A DNA stretch of 64,000 nt from Phoronis australis (lineage: Eukaryota > Phoronida > Phoronidae). The position numbers and the translations under genes were made by a program. The DNA lies in assembly GCA_002633005.1 (NCBI GenBank), contig NMRA01000407.1, positions 62,001 through 126,000 of the forward strand, in the 5' to 3' direction. Under the pieces are notes generated by a model that was not told where the DNA came from, made no database searches, and was given only the letters and a program-made list of their open reading frames with translations. Shown here piece by piece: positions 48,535 to 61,741 of this stretch. Position 1 is the first letter of the stretch, and every line of letters starts with the position of its first letter.

Positions 48535-49199
48535 AATTCTAGGAAGTCAATATACAATCTAGGAGTAATGACCCATCTCACCTCTAGCAGCCGATGCAAT
48601 ATTGCTGTGCCAGGCAAATATAAAATTTCTTTACAAAATTTTGTGAGGACTATTTCAATACATTCCCCAGCGTTTAAATTTATTGTAGTTGCTATTAATC
48701 CTGAGTTTCACAGTTTTCAGTATTAAAGACAGTTGCATGTGTGTCATTGACTCCGGTCCTTCTACCACTCTGTTACATACACCCTGAAGCGTTATACATG
48801 GAGTATCTGTTCCGACTCGATATATTGACTAAGACTCTATGTTTGTGATTTTCTAGTGAATGTGCATATCTGTGACGAATCAACATGTTATTTCTTTATG
48901 GCTTGTCCCACCTGCGTTGACGTCACATCCAAAAAGTCCATTTTTTGAGACAGACATACACAACAATATTTACATATACCTACTGAATGTGTTAATGCTT
49001 TCTATACTCTACTTCCACGAATGAATTGAAAAGGTGTCATTAGTGGACAACCCCTGTGGAAGCCTAGATCCAAAACTCTCGCTTTTACATCTTGTTATGT
49101 TGGTATCTAATTCAAATGCAGTGTGTCTTATTTGAATTATTAAGACGGGTTACATGATTCAAGTCTCCATAACCTCATAAGTTTACCAAGGATACAACT

Positions 49200-50980
49200 C
49201 TGGACAAGACGATATCACCAGGACGGAAGCTCTTGTACATGTCTACTCTGTCCCTGTCTGTCGCCCGTACATCTTCCTTGCGAATGAGTCCCCTGAACGG
49301 CCCGTCAAACAGCATGTTGTCCATACCAATTATGGCACACTTACAGAAGCGAGGGTTGACGTTGGTAATCTACAATGTAGCAACTTTAACAAGAGCAACA
49401 CAGAGAATTGATATGCGCCCACCATGTGCATCGCATATAGTGCGTATACAAGAGATGGTGCTTAGCAAGTCAGCAATGCTCTCCTCAATAGGAACACACC
49501 TGCCAAGCTCATAAAAAAATAAAGCTGGCACTGGGGGCACAGTGGCAGTCTGATATGTCCAAGTGTGGTCTGTTTTCAGGTTCATAGAAATACACTTGCC
49601 AAACTTCGCAAAGATTCAGCATGGAAAAACAGCTGCGGATGCGAAAAAAGCAAACTGCCATTAGGCGGCGCCACAGTAATCAAACTGTCCAAAAATTGCC
49701 AAGTATACTCTTCCCACTAGGAACACATTTACCAAATGAATTTTCATAAACATTCTTAGAGTGGTTTGGCCGATAGAGAGAGATGGACGCCAAAAAGACT
49801 ACAACATAAAAAAATGGGAACTAGCAAGCCCAAACTACGTCAAATCCATCTGAAAACAAAAAGGTGTCATTGCCCCAATAACAGAAACCTATTTGCCAAA
49901 TTTCATAGAAATCCACTGAGGAACTCCCAAGATACCGAGGAAAATGGAGAAAAATGAAATTGCCACTCTGGAGAGCACAGCAGGAGTCGGAATGTTGTCA
50001 TCATGCACTGTTACATTTCCTAAAAATACACTTTACAAATTTAACAAAGATCCTGCAGAGGGTTTAGGAGATGCACCCACTGACACAACAAAAACAAAAC
50101 TGCCACTAGGAGGGGAGGCGCCACAGTAGTCGGCACCGTTCAAAAAGCATTGCCACATGTCCTCTTCTCAGTAAGAACATCTTAAGAGGGGTTTGGACGA
50201 CAGAGAGGCGGACGCCAAAAAACAGACTAAAAATTAATAAAAACAGTGATTAGGTGCTGTGCACTACATCAATTGCATCTAAAACTGAAAGATATCATCG
50301 CCTTTTCAATAGAAATCTAATTACAAATTTACAAATTCGTCTATCAACTCCAAAGATACAGAGGAAAACTGAAAAAACAAAATTGCAACTAGGGGGCACC
50401 TGTTGTCACCTCCACGTCAATACAGTTGCCAAATTTAACAAAGATCGTATAAGGGGTTTAGGAGATACAGCCATGGACGCAAAACAACAAAACTGCCACT
50501 AGGAGGAGCCGCCGTAGTCGGAGCGTCTGAAAATCATCATCAGCTGTCCTCTTCCCAGAAGGAGCATAAATGTCAATTTATTAACCACCCTTCCACTGGT
50601 TTGGCTTATAAACTGGCAGATGGAAAAATAGACTCAAAAACAGTAAAAATGACCACTGGGTGGTGAAAAATACGATGAATCCATTTGAAAACATGAAAAT
50701 GGTGTCACATTCCTCATAGATACCTCCTTGCCACATTTCATGACAATCTGTTAAGGAACACCAAGGATAAAAGGGCAAAAAACTAAAATTGCTATCGATA
50801 TATGGATCCATCCGAAAATACACCTAGTATGCCGACCCATCCATGAAAGCAACATAACTGCAAATTTCATGAACATACATCAAGGTGTTTTGGAGATACA
50901 GCAGCGGATGACGGATGGATGGACAGATGGAAATGACGGCATAATGCACCCACATATAAATATGTGGGCGCATAAAATGC
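49200..50980 (-). repeat. Long interspersed element with CACATATTTATATGTG palindromic end, copy 2
   Basis: Reverse-orientation relative of 9040-9890, ending in the palindrome TGCACCCACATATAAATATG plus TGGGCGCA at about 50948-50975. The body has at least six degenerate units with GCCACTAGGAGG-type and CCAAATTTCATGA-type motifs. Confidence 0.75.
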
Positions 50981-50999
50981 CATTTCAATGACTTTGAGT

Positions 51000-52780
51000 A
51001 CTAAGGTTCCGTACGTATGACCTTGTTGACAAGTCTTTTTATTTAGCCAAATATCTACAGAATTATAGTTTTTAAATCATTCAGTAAAAGTATAATTGTA
51101 TTTTCTAAAAGTGGAAACCTTTTATTTTAGATTTGTATTGACCTGTCCTTAATTGGGTCGTTTGACCTTGACCTTTTGGTACAATACAATTACATTAGGA
51201 GCAAACAACATAATTTTCCCAAATATGACTAATAGATGTTCAAAAAACTCTGATACAGCTTTCAAAATAACTGTTTCATTTTTTTTCATGCAAATTTTGA
51301 TTTTTTCAAAAAAATCGTAAAAGTCTTATTCTTTGAGAGCCCCTCATTCAAAAGAAGAGCACCTTAAAAACAACACCTAAAAGGGTTTTGGATAGCATAG
51401 CAGACAAAAATACAGCCGTGCCAAAGGCCTGCATCTTGTTTTAACAAATTATTGAGCAAGCATGATGACCCAAATGGACAGTGCTTAATGGCGTCAGGTG
51501 GACTTCGTGTTTGAATAAACAAAGAAAATGTGAGCTTTTCTGTGGACTGTTTAAGTCACATCACTGTTGCATGCATAATTAATAAGGGCAAGGAGACAAA
51601 CCATGAGCACCACTGAAATACTGTATCTGAGATAATCAGAGACGTGTCTGAATTCTTGGTAAATGTAAGGTCAGCCATGATAGCTTCCCTGTGATGAGAT
51701 GAACGCATGAAACCCAGCATTGAAACTTAAAAACTAAGCAACAGCAATAAATACGAATTTTGAGCAAGGAAAGCTTCCCTCTAACCAGAGGTCAAGATTT
51801 CAAATTCCCCGAAAATTCAAGTTTGCTATGCACTTCACAAATTACTGTATAAATAAAGTAACACTATGTTCACGCATGTTTCATGCTAAAAGAACAAATT
51901 TACTAATATGTAATCAAGCACATATCAATGAAAAGAAAAAACACCAAATTGTGAAACATTGCTGATACCAAAGTTGCACTTACTTTACATTTTACAACGC
52001 TGTTAACAAGAGGCACAACATTTGTTTTTAAATCCCTCTGCACTTCCACAGAAACCTGAAACAAAGGATTCAATAAGATGTATTCATTGTTTTCGTGTTG
52101 CCAATCTGACTCGTTTCATCCTGAAGTTGAGCTAAAACCAGAATGCGCCAGCAGTATTGCAAACAGCAAACTCGCCAAGTAGTTTGGGCGATTTAAAGAA
52201 TGTGAAAATTGATGAATAATAGCTACTGAAAGTATCTGACAAACAAGGATTATATGGACAAAAAATGGTAAACAGTAGCCGATAAGATTTTACTTACAAT
52301 CATTTATAAACTAATTAATTTTCATGTGAAGCTGCTGGTCTCACTATTTTCATGATGGGTAAATAGGGTTGGTGTCTGTCAGATCTCAAATTTCTACATG
52401 GTTCCGTAGCTCACATCGAGTACCTGATTATCACTACTTTTCTTCACAAGAACATAGCCAGCCAATGATGCACAGACAAAGCCATCCCTTTCATAAGTCC
52501 CATTACCCAATTTCTGGTTCTCTTCAAGTTTGCAAATCTTTTGACCTGAAAATCATGGAAACATAAAAATATAGGTCAAATTCTTGGAATTGTTACCTAA
52601 GTGCTCAGTGTTTGTTGTAAGTAAAATACAACCACGTAAGCACATCTCTGAAATTCTGGATTCAGAAGTTGTATTGTACACTAAGTCTTGTTTCTGAGAC
52701 AAAAGTAGCAAAAGAAGTCTATAATAGTAAAATAAACAAACTTGTAACGCAAAGCGTAGAGGCAGAGTTTGTATTTGGTA
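51000..52780. other. AT-rich interval with no supported feature
   Basis: Short frames only, no family motif, no clear repeat structure by eye. Confidence 0.5.
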
Positions 52781-52784
52781 GTAC

Positions 52785-53570
52785 TTAAAGGAGAATGCCA
52801 CCCGATTTAATTAGTCTTTTTTGCCATCTTATCGGCCTATATCCACATCGCCTCGCATACGGTCGACCTTACCTTACCAAGAGGTGTCGCGTTAACATGT
52901 GAGGAAGGTGACAAATGACGCTAGCGACGTCAGTGATTCATATGCAGAGTGAATGCCGCTATGTGAGCTCATGCTAATTTAGTGTTTGCTGGCAGAAGCT
53001 GTTGTGAAACAACTCGATTTCCATACCACGGCCAAGTGTTAAGGGAATCTTTATTTCCTTTTACATTACTCTAATAATGATTGTCAATGTACAACTTCTG
53101 CCCTCTGACGGTGCTGTGGCCAAAGCGGAACCTGAATTCGCCGGCCCCGACGAGTAAGTAGATTTGCAGTTTCGTGGCTAATTCACCAACATAATCAGNC
53201 CAAACTCCTGCTACGGACCTTATTGGCCCACCGAACTTTGTAGGCTACGGTGTGTCCAAATACCAATAAATCCGTAAGAGCGAAATAAAACAACACGTTT
53301 TTATAAGAACTCGGTGTATTTTTAAGGGTTTTACATCGAAGTTTGATGATTTATTGGTGTCAAACGATGATTTCAAGCGACAAGCTGGCACCAGTAACCT
53401 GTGTTGTGAACTGCTGAACAAACTGCGTGTGAAACCTATGACGTCATTGGATAAATTCAACACCTCCGTCTGCCGTCAGGTAACGCAACCGTACGTGTCG
53501 TTATGGAGTAGAACTACTCGATCTAAATTGATACAAATTAGGTTGTTTTTTGGGTGGTATGCTCCTTTAA
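52785..53570 (+). mobile_element. TTAA-flanked MITE, 780 bp, TIR AGGAGAATGCCACCC
   Basis: TTAA|AGGAGAATGCCACCC on the left is matched by GGGTGGTATGCTCCT|TTAA on the right. The TIR is about 15 bp with two mismatches, and TTAA fits a target duplication. No transposase frame. One N at 53199. Confidence 0.82.
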
Positions 53571-53579
53571 TAACTGCTT

Positions 53580-55480
53580 CATGACTACTAATAAAAAATT
53601 ATCAATCAATCCATCAGAAAAAGTTTTTAAACTGTGAATTATAGCATAGTAGGTTCATTTTCATACCTAAACAAGTGGCTAATAATGGATATTTTTTGAA
53701 CGTGGATCGGTAAAAGATAAATGAAATTCAGAGGACTGGATATAACATAATCATATCTGTGAATTATCAACTTAAGACATCAACTCCGGATTCTTACAAT
53801 TAATGAAAACTTTTGCATTGGACCAATGAGATTTGAACTTTGCTCCTTGTGATACTGAAGACAAGTGCAAAGTGGCCGCCTACTAAGTTATGTCAGAGAA
53901 CATTAAAAACTTTAAGCAGTAATGTTTTTTGAAGGAAACTTGAAACTTGTTGAATCCAAATAAGCTCAAGAATTTTAATTCATACAGAGTGTTTGTGATG
54001 CTATCTGCATGTGTGTGCTAAAATTTGTTTCTGCAACATCAGATAAACTGAACTTTGTCGCTGACAAGATTGCAATCGCTAAATTCTTTCTACAAAGCAG
54101 ATAATACCCTCATTTGTTATGTCAAACAATCAGATTGTTGGTTGTTATATCATAAAACGCAAGCGTATCAACTGAAAATATTAGACACCTAATTCTGCCT
54201 AATTCTGAGAAATGATATCCATTGTACTGCCAATTCCTCACGTCACTGATCAGTTTTTGATCAAAAATGATGAAAGAAGTATTTATTTTGTGCCAAATCG
54301 GCCAAGTATCTATTGTATCCAAAGTAGCAGTGTGCGGCCACTTGATAAAGGGGCCTCTGTACTCTAAAGCCCCTTTTACACGAGAGAGTTGTCACCGTGT
54401 CAGTTGTCACGGCACGACTTGCTCCACTTAAGTCACATTTACACGACATTAGATCACAAACTGGATCATCATGAGTTACTTACAAAAGACTTCTGTGCAT
54501 GCTTGCATAAACAATAGCCAATGTCTAAACCATGTCAGTAGATCACCCGAATATACATTATTGCGCACGCGCATTGAAAGATGATCCTTAATTCCGCCCA
54601 GCCCCAATTGTGTTTAGACGATGTCGTGTAGTTGAAACCGGAGCAACTGATTGGGTGTAACTCGCTCTATCTATCAAACCGGTGTCAAAAATGGCCGCCG
54701 CGGCGTTACTCGCTCTGTGTCAGTCGTGTTTACAAGCACACCTCTTCCTGATCAACTGTTCTGTGTTAGCTGCGGCGTGTCAGCTGCCTGTAAATGCAGC
54801 TAATATTATTTGATCATGTAGGACCCTACATTAACTTGTAAATGATCAATTTATTTCTGAAATAAAAGCTGTAGGCCCACTGTACAAAAGAACATGTAAC
54901 ATTCTGAACAGTGCAGCAAGCTATCACAGAGATGAAAAGCATAAAATATATATTTGCATACTAATTTAGCATCATCACTTGTTGGGTTTAATCTATTGAA
55001 CTTAAAAAGATGGAAAATTCTAGTTGTACACTTCAATATAATTTTCTCTTAGTTCAGAATATTTATCAAAACTTAAAGGAAATGGTACTCGTCTTCTACA
55101 ACATTGGGGCAGAAGGTACACACTCTGTGTGCCCTATCCAAATTAAAGTGCCTGCCTACTTCAATCATGAGACTGTGGCTAGAACAACGAAAACCGTGCC
55201 ATGGACATAAATTGTGCACGGGGTATACTCAAACTTAAGATTTTTTGCAATTTGAATTCCTTTTCAAATTGATCATAAAAACACAGTCCAGGATTACATT
55301 GTGATTTGTCAGTTTTGTTGTTCCCTGGAGGTTTCTTTTATTTATACTGTGGCAGGAGGTTTCTGGCAGTCTTTCAGCAGGCAATCAGGCTGTCACGGAC
55401 AGGCACCTGGATTGGGTTTTACTGAAGCTTGAGTAGCTGTGTTTTTAACTGGTGAGTACTTCTAGAGGCTTAGCTAGTGA
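53580..55480. other. Interval with no supported gene
   Basis: The stretch at 54370-54800 has weak CCTTTTACACG-like ends that may be another MITE; otherwise nothing stands out. Confidence 0.4.
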
Positions 55481-55485
55481 ACTCG

Positions 55486-57038
55486 TAGCCTTGGCACAAA
55501 GCTGCATATAAATATACAGCTTTGCACCGATGTGGGTAAAAAAAGTGAAAAAGATAAAATTTGACACAAAATAAATGTCATTAAAAACTACAGTCTTCCT
55601 TGAGTAAACTAAATTATTTAACGGCGTTGGAAAAAATGACGTTCTACCATTATTCTGCTGCTTAAGTTGTGGAGCAATCTTTAGCGATGGCTTTTGGCGC
55701 CATGAAGTATTGCGTCACCTATTGGCCGGTTTCTCTTTTCGCCAATTCTTCAATCAACTGTTCTTCTTTCATGAGGTTTCATACACCTCACAACAAATTA
55801 TCGGAACTGGTTTCACTTCATTATGAGTTTTAGAATTTTGATATCGAAAAACTGAATTTCAGAAGAAATTTTGCTGCTGCCAAGCTATCATCATCTCCCA
55901 AGAGATGTCGCAAAAATTTAGGAAATGGCGCGGACTGTTTTCAAAACGACGACATACTTTTCATTGTTAGAAGAGGTGGAGAGTTATGCAAAAAATGACA
56001 TTAATTGCATTGTTTTTCACTTAAACGGCTGTAACGGGCAAGGTGAGTGTCGGTTGATTCCTGCAGATTTTGCATGCACAACATCTGGTCTTTAGCTTTA
56101 CATGTTGATATAATTTTCACGGCGAGGTGTCGAGCAGAACTACCCTGGCTGTGTGCAATTTCGGGGTCTATGGAAGAAATACACACAGTGGTACCTAGCT
56201 GTATTTTGACGACAGTCTTCAATCTTCATACTAGACTTCATACAACATACAGCTAGCTCAGCTGCTAGTACCCAGCCAGCAAGCTGTATGAAGACTGTCG
56301 TCAAAATACAGCCAGGTCCCACTACGTGTATTTCTTCCGTAGACCCCGAAATTGCACGCAGCCAGTGTAGTTCTGCTCGTCACCGCGCCATGAAACTTGT
56401 ATCAACATGTAAAGCTAAAGTCCGGATGGTGTGGATGCAAAATCTGGGAGTCAACCGACATTCACCTTTCCCGTTACAGCCGTTTAAGTGAAAAACAATG
56501 CAATAAACGTCATTTTCTTGTCTAACTCTCCGCCTTTTCTAACAATGAAAAGTATTTCACCGTTTTGAAAACAGTACGCTCGTGTCACACGCATGCGCCA
56601 TTTCCTCAATTTTTGCGACATCTCTCGGGTGATGATGATTGCTTGGCAGCAGCAAAATTTCTTCTGAAATTCGATTTTTCGGTATCAAAATTCTAAAAAC
56701 TTATAATGAAGTGAAACCAGTTCTGATAATTTGTTGTGACGTTTACGCAAGCTCGTGAAAGAACAACATTTGATTGAAGAATCAGCGAAAAAAGAAACTG
56801 GCCAATAGGTGACGCAATATTTCACGGCGCCGAAAGCCGTCGCTAAAGATCGCTCCACAACTTTAGCAGCAGAATAACGGTAGAACGCCATTTTTGCCAA
56901 CACCGTTAAATAATTTAGTTTACTCAAGGAAGACTGTAGTTTTTAATGACACCAATTTTGTGTCAGATTTTATCTTGCCACTTTTTTACCCACAACGGTG
57001 CAAAGCTGTATTGTATACAGCTTTGTACCACCAAGGCT
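55486..57038. mobile_element. Long foldback element (palindrome, arms about 770 bp)
   Basis: The sequence from TAGCCTTGGCACAAAGCTG is repeated inverted up to CCAAGGCTA at 57038, with the centre near 56262 and almost no spacer. Arms match along their length with moderate divergence. GCTAGTGAAC flanks both sides (about 55473-55482 and 57052-57061), a possible 10-bp target duplication. No transposase frame. Confidence 0.9.
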
Positions 57039-57578
57039 AAGCTGCTAGCTGGCTAGTGAACCCTGTAGTAATACAAAATCAGAATCAGATATCGGTGGTA
57101 AAAGAACTGTTGTCGTTTGTTTTTATTTAGATTGAAAAATTAAAAATATTAAACTAAGAGTATTGTCGAATCCCCAATAGTACTGTCTCCTTCACTAGTC
57201 CCAGAATGATCAAAATACCTGGAACACAAACCACGGGCGCAGACATCTTGGATTGAAGACGAGGTCGTACACACCACCTATCGCCAGAGCTCGCTTTGCA
57301 GGTTGAGGAAAAGCGACGTCTGGCGATTAAAGGAGCATCTGTCATGGCAAACTCGGACAAGTTTGACCTCGTTGGTGTAAGTAATTTTGACTGACAGAAG
57401 CTATCAAACGGCCATTCTGCCCATCGTCTGCCTGTAAATCATTGCTGTGTTGTAAATACAGTGCTGGTAATACGAACGACCAGTGGTTTTGACCTTAATT
57501 TTTTTTGCACGTGACTCGTGAGACTGGGCAGACCACATTTCCACTGACTGCCACTTGCAAATTTAGACACGTTAGGCC

Positions 57579-57878
57579 CACAGGCGTCCTCAGCTTCTGA
57601 TCGTCCCCAATATACTACATATAATACTACAAGGTATGACACTTCGGACTTGAAATTCCACGGGTGCTTCACTTCAGCCGTAAATAGCAAACATAAAACT
57701 CAATATATTTACACAAAACAGGGGTTCAACAAAACAAACCATGAAGAATTGTTCTTTCTCCCAATACCATTCACGGTGTCCTGTTACGGCGAAATTCGCA
57801 GTCAAAGAACAAAAATGTTCACAAAAAGCCCCCACACACTTCCACCCTGGGCCCGATCAGAAGCTGAGGACGCCTGTG
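57579..57878 (+). mobile_element. Complete 300-bp hAT-like MITE with 25-bp perfect TIRs and an 8-bp TSD
   Basis: The TIR CACAGGCGTCCTCAGCTTCT plus GATCG is repeated perfectly inverted at the right end. GTTAGGCC flanks both sides (57571-57578 and 57879-57886). An 8-bp duplication is typical of hAT transposition. No coding capacity; this is the reference copy for the family. Confidence 0.93.
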
Positions 57879-58073
57879 GTTAGGCCGTTACTGGGATTTG
57901 TTTCGTCACTCGTTCAGTCGTGAATTGAAACCCTGCGTCTCGTTTTTTATTGTTCACTAGTTATGCCTCATGGAGAGTACTGAATGTAATGGCCAATTTA
58001 GGGCTGAAAGCAGTGAAAGCTTAAACAATCAGCATCCACCACGATTCAGATTTCACAGGCACAATTCCAGGGA

Positions 58074-58138
58074 ACAGGCATCCTCAGCTTCTGATTGTCC
58101 CCCAGTACCCTAGATATATTATACTACAAGGTATGACA
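58074..58138 (+). mobile_element. hAT-like MITE left-end fragment
   Basis: ACAGGCATCCTCAGCTTCTG and about 45 further bases match the family left end, then the match stops. Confidence 0.75.
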
Positions 58139-58189
58139 ATTGTCGATTTGGGTAATTGTTTACAATATGACGACATTGACTTACACATG

Positions 58190-60955
58190 GATCGATTCTA
58201 TTCAAATCGCCAGGTCGCATTTTGCGACCTAGCCGAAATCCCAGCTCGCATTTTCAAAATCCAGCTCCCATTCATAAATGCCAGGTCGCTAAAATTTCCC
58301 GCCATTTTTACACTCCAAAATTGATTTTTTAGATCACCGAGAAAATGTTTAGATTATGCTCTTACCTGCAGCATTAAATACTGACAAATTTCAGATCGCA
58401 AAACTGAGTTCGTTCATGCAGGTACGGTATTACTGTTCTTAACGACCGCCATTGAAAGGCCTTAAAGCGCAAGGCAAGTTGCCGGCGTGAAAGTTGAATC
58501 AGTGCTCCCTAACTGACACGTGCATTCGAGTAGCTACGTTTGCGATGTGAAAAGGGAGAAACTGCCCGTTGAAAAAGTTTCCATGATTTTGCTAGGTCTG
58601 ACCTGCTACTGGCTGTCATCAAAGTTGTTAAAGATCTAAACTAACTCGGAGTGCAAATTCCCTCCACTTTTTATTCGCAACCCAAATTTTGCAACTTAAT
58701 TCGACGTATGAAAAACATCTGACAAAAAAAAAAACGTGAGATGATACCCTAACCGAATGACGTATTTGGATGCGCGGGAACAATTCAGTGCAAATTTCAT
58801 AACAAAAATGTGGTACTTATGCTATTTACGTAATCAACAATTCGTTTTCTATGAAATGAATAGCCTCGAAATAATTCCCGACTGTGTGCGGGATTCCATC
58901 GTGCAATTCAAGTCTGCTCCTCGATACCTTCCAAGTACGGGGAAAATAGGTCAGTCACGAAACGACTCGCATGTCACTAGTGTTAAGTTTCTTTCGCAGA
59001 TATGAAACAAAGCCGGGATTTGGTTTTTACATATTGAGAAAAGATGTTTTTGAAAACTGAATTTGTTGTGTAAAATGAGAGTGACGCACTATATAGGCTG
59101 CGTGTCAATTTTAAATCACGCGCGGTTTTTTGTATAGTGCGCTACGATGGGCGCTAGCCTGAACCGTAGGCACTTAATGGGAAATTCTCAAAGGTTGAAG
59201 GGGAACGCTTAGTAAATCAGTGACCGCTTATTACAAAACACTTCAAAGGTAGGGAGTAGGCATGTGCGTGAGCATTGTCGTTAACCTGAGTGTTTGCGTT
59301 AATAAGATATTAAACGACTGCAATGGTAAGAAATGGTATAATAATAGGATTTTGCGAGACAAACTCCATCGAGTATAGGGGTGACTTTCTGGATATCGTT
59401 ACCACCTACACTGTACCCTTTTTAGCCACCTGGAATAATTTTGTTTTTAATTGCCCGCTTCAGCTGGAACAAGATTGTTTCTATTGTAGTCTGAACATTT
59501 TACGGCAACGGTGGTCCGGGGAGCAAAAACTTGCCAGGGGGGTGCATGAAGAGAAGAATAAAAAAATTGCTGACCACAATTTTACATCTAGTACCCGTTT
59601 AGTTGCAACAGCTGGCTATGGGCATAGAGTATAGGGTTTAGGGAACATCAACCTCGGGAAACATTGTCACAGGAAATATCAGTTCTGGGTTATATCGGTC
59701 CCGGGGAATATCGTAAAGCATCAGATCTTTTATAACTGCCGGGAATCTGTTCATTTTCAAATAAACCACTGGCATGTACTTGGGTGCTTAACAGAGCCAA
59801 GCTGGTATACTCTTTCACTTAGGACTGTTGCTGTTCTCTTTTGATTTGCAGCTTTGAAGTGGTGTGCACGCGTGAGTCCCCCCACTTGAATCGCAGGAGC
59901 AGGCCTACACTTAACATGCGCTGACCCAGCCTAAAATATAGGGGGGCTCGAATTCTTCCATATGCGGACCTGTTACTGAAAAAAAACCAACTAGTACTAA
60001 AAAACGTGGCCACTATTTTCAGGCCTGCCAATCGTGCATCCGCGCCGAATTCCTGTGGACTTTTGTGGATTTTTGTCTCGTTTACTCGCAGGACTTTTTG
60101 TTTCACTGAGGCGAACCTTTTTGCCCAATTCGCTCGTTTGAGCCTCCCAATCCCCCCTGGGTGTGCCCATTATTTACGCTGGCAGCATCGTGTGAAAGTT
60201 AAATCATATTTTGCACACGTAGCCCCAGAAAAACGTAAAGGGTTAAATAATTTCTTGGTAACTGAAAGCAAAGACGTGGCAGTCGTTTGGCGATTAATAG
60301 GGTTGTCATTTCCACTTTGGCTGTCATATGCAATAAAAAACGAGACGCACATCTCTAAGTCACGATTGTCTGCCGGGGCCGCTTGTGCGCTAACAACAGG
60401 ACCGATCAGTGCCGCAGTGCCGGCAATATCAGGGATGTTGCGTGTTGTGGATATTTGGTACATGTAATAAGGACATCTTACGCAAAAAATAAACATATTT
60501 GTCCACCACAAAGTTTGATAAGTTGATCGCTTAAGAATAGAAACACCGCCGTTTTGTGACATTTTATCACGTGTTATGCACTGGCCCAAAACTTTCCGGC
60601 CCAAATCTGGAAACTTGCAAAAGTGGTCGAAAGTGTTAGCCAATGAAACGCGTCAAAGATCGATTCTGCATATCCCATGTTCACGCGACTTGCTTACATG
60701 TACAGGTAATCGGGAGGGTTGTTCACGGTTGGCGTTCTTTTGAACTTGGATTTGGCAACAACCAAGTAACAGTCGGATTAACAAGAGTTGCTTTATATTT
60801 GCCAGGTTTCTGCCGAGAAGTGTAAAAACTCAGCTTGCATACGTTGGAAATTCCAGTTTGCATTTAGCGACTTGATACGAGCTGACAAAAATCTCAGCTC
60901 GCATTTCCAAATTTGAGGTCGCAAATGCGACCTGCAGCTCGTTATGTCGAGCCTT
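58190..60955 (+). mobile_element. 2.77-kb non-autonomous element inserted in the foldback arm
   Basis: Bounded by TACACATG (58182-58189) and TACATATG (60956-60963), an 8-bp duplication with one mismatch. Ends carry inverted CAGGTCGCATTTTGCGACCT / AGGTCGCAAATGCGACCTGC. No frame resembles a transposase. Confidence 0.8.
59935..60160 (+). repeat. GC-rich repeat related to 4125-4325
   Basis: Contains GGACTTTTTGTTTCACTGAG and TTTTTGCCCAATTCG, as on the reverse strand at 4125-4325. It lies inside the 2.77-kb insertion. Confidence 0.45.
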
Positions 60956-61741
60956 TACATATGACTTTGGTATTTTTTGATTCCTTGCAAAGTTATCTTT
61001 CCAAAAATACACAGAAATTCTTCCTACCCCGTTCTTTTAATATTTTATCGTGAAATATCTGCTCACACTATTTCCTGGTACGCGGAAGTAATACCGCCAT
61101 GTTGAATGGAAGGAGTCATCTGGCGGTCAAAAACTTAACTAATCTACAGACTCCTATAGATCATCGCTTTTCATAAGGTCAAATTGATGGAGCCAAGGGT
61201 TCAAATTCGATCCTGTAGTGGCCCTGGTACGCATCTGTTAGCACGAAACCACGAAAAAGCGGAAGTTGTTTTTCAGGTCCATATTGGTGAATGGTATCAC
61301 TTCAGACAATTTCGTGGAAAAATGGTCACAATTATAAAAAAATGGAACTGGTGAAATGCTGCTACTTGTTCCTCCATGTATTATGTCAGGAAAACTTTAG
61401 CGAGAATGTCGCGCAGACAAACACCATTCAGAATCAATGATGCTGTTTCATTCATTAACAACAGGTGTCGCTGTAATCTTGAGTTGAGCTAACATGGCGG
61501 TGTCAACCAGGAAATAGTGCAAACTGAAATTCGACGATAAAATGCGGAGGCGACGCGGTAGGGATAAGTTCATATAATTTTGGAAAGATTACGTTGCGAG
61601 GAATCGAACAATATAATTACCAAAATCATGTGTGTAGGTCAATGTCGTCATACTGTAAACAATTACCTCGATTTGTCACGGAGTGTCAAGATATCGATAA
61701 CTCCACATGTAGCCAGACCATTTCGTAACCTTCCATGATTA

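Larger units (their letters stand above)
47805..48680 (-). mobile_element. 5'-truncated, decayed non-LTR retrotransposon (LINE) 3' end
   Basis: The minus strand encodes the C-terminal part of a LINE reverse-transcriptase polyprotein. MKFWLKVLKTDASK, KPSWANGVKKLLFQFGFGEA and, 160 bases later, RPERLCPLCIRPCVESEYHF (a C-x2-C-x8-H zinc motif) fit a common invertebrate LINE C-terminal domain. Stops and frame breaks separate the pieces. A 3'UTR with AATAAA at 47815-47820 follows. Upstream similarity fades around 48.7 kb. Inactive pseudogene copy. Confidence 0.88.
58139..61690. mobile_element. Foldback element whose left arm is split by an insertion
   Basis: The left arm is 58139-58189 plus 60956-61110 and the right arm about 61490-61690, inverted. 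Aligned, the right arm runs through the point where the left arm is interrupted. Confidence 0.85.

Noticed and set aside
54370-54800. Possible MITE with CCTTTTACACG-like ends
   Set aside because: End-to-end inverted match too weak to define.
60006-60643. Overlapping 150-residue open frames on both strands
   Set aside because: No family motif, opposite-strand mirror frames, inside a mobile-element insertion.
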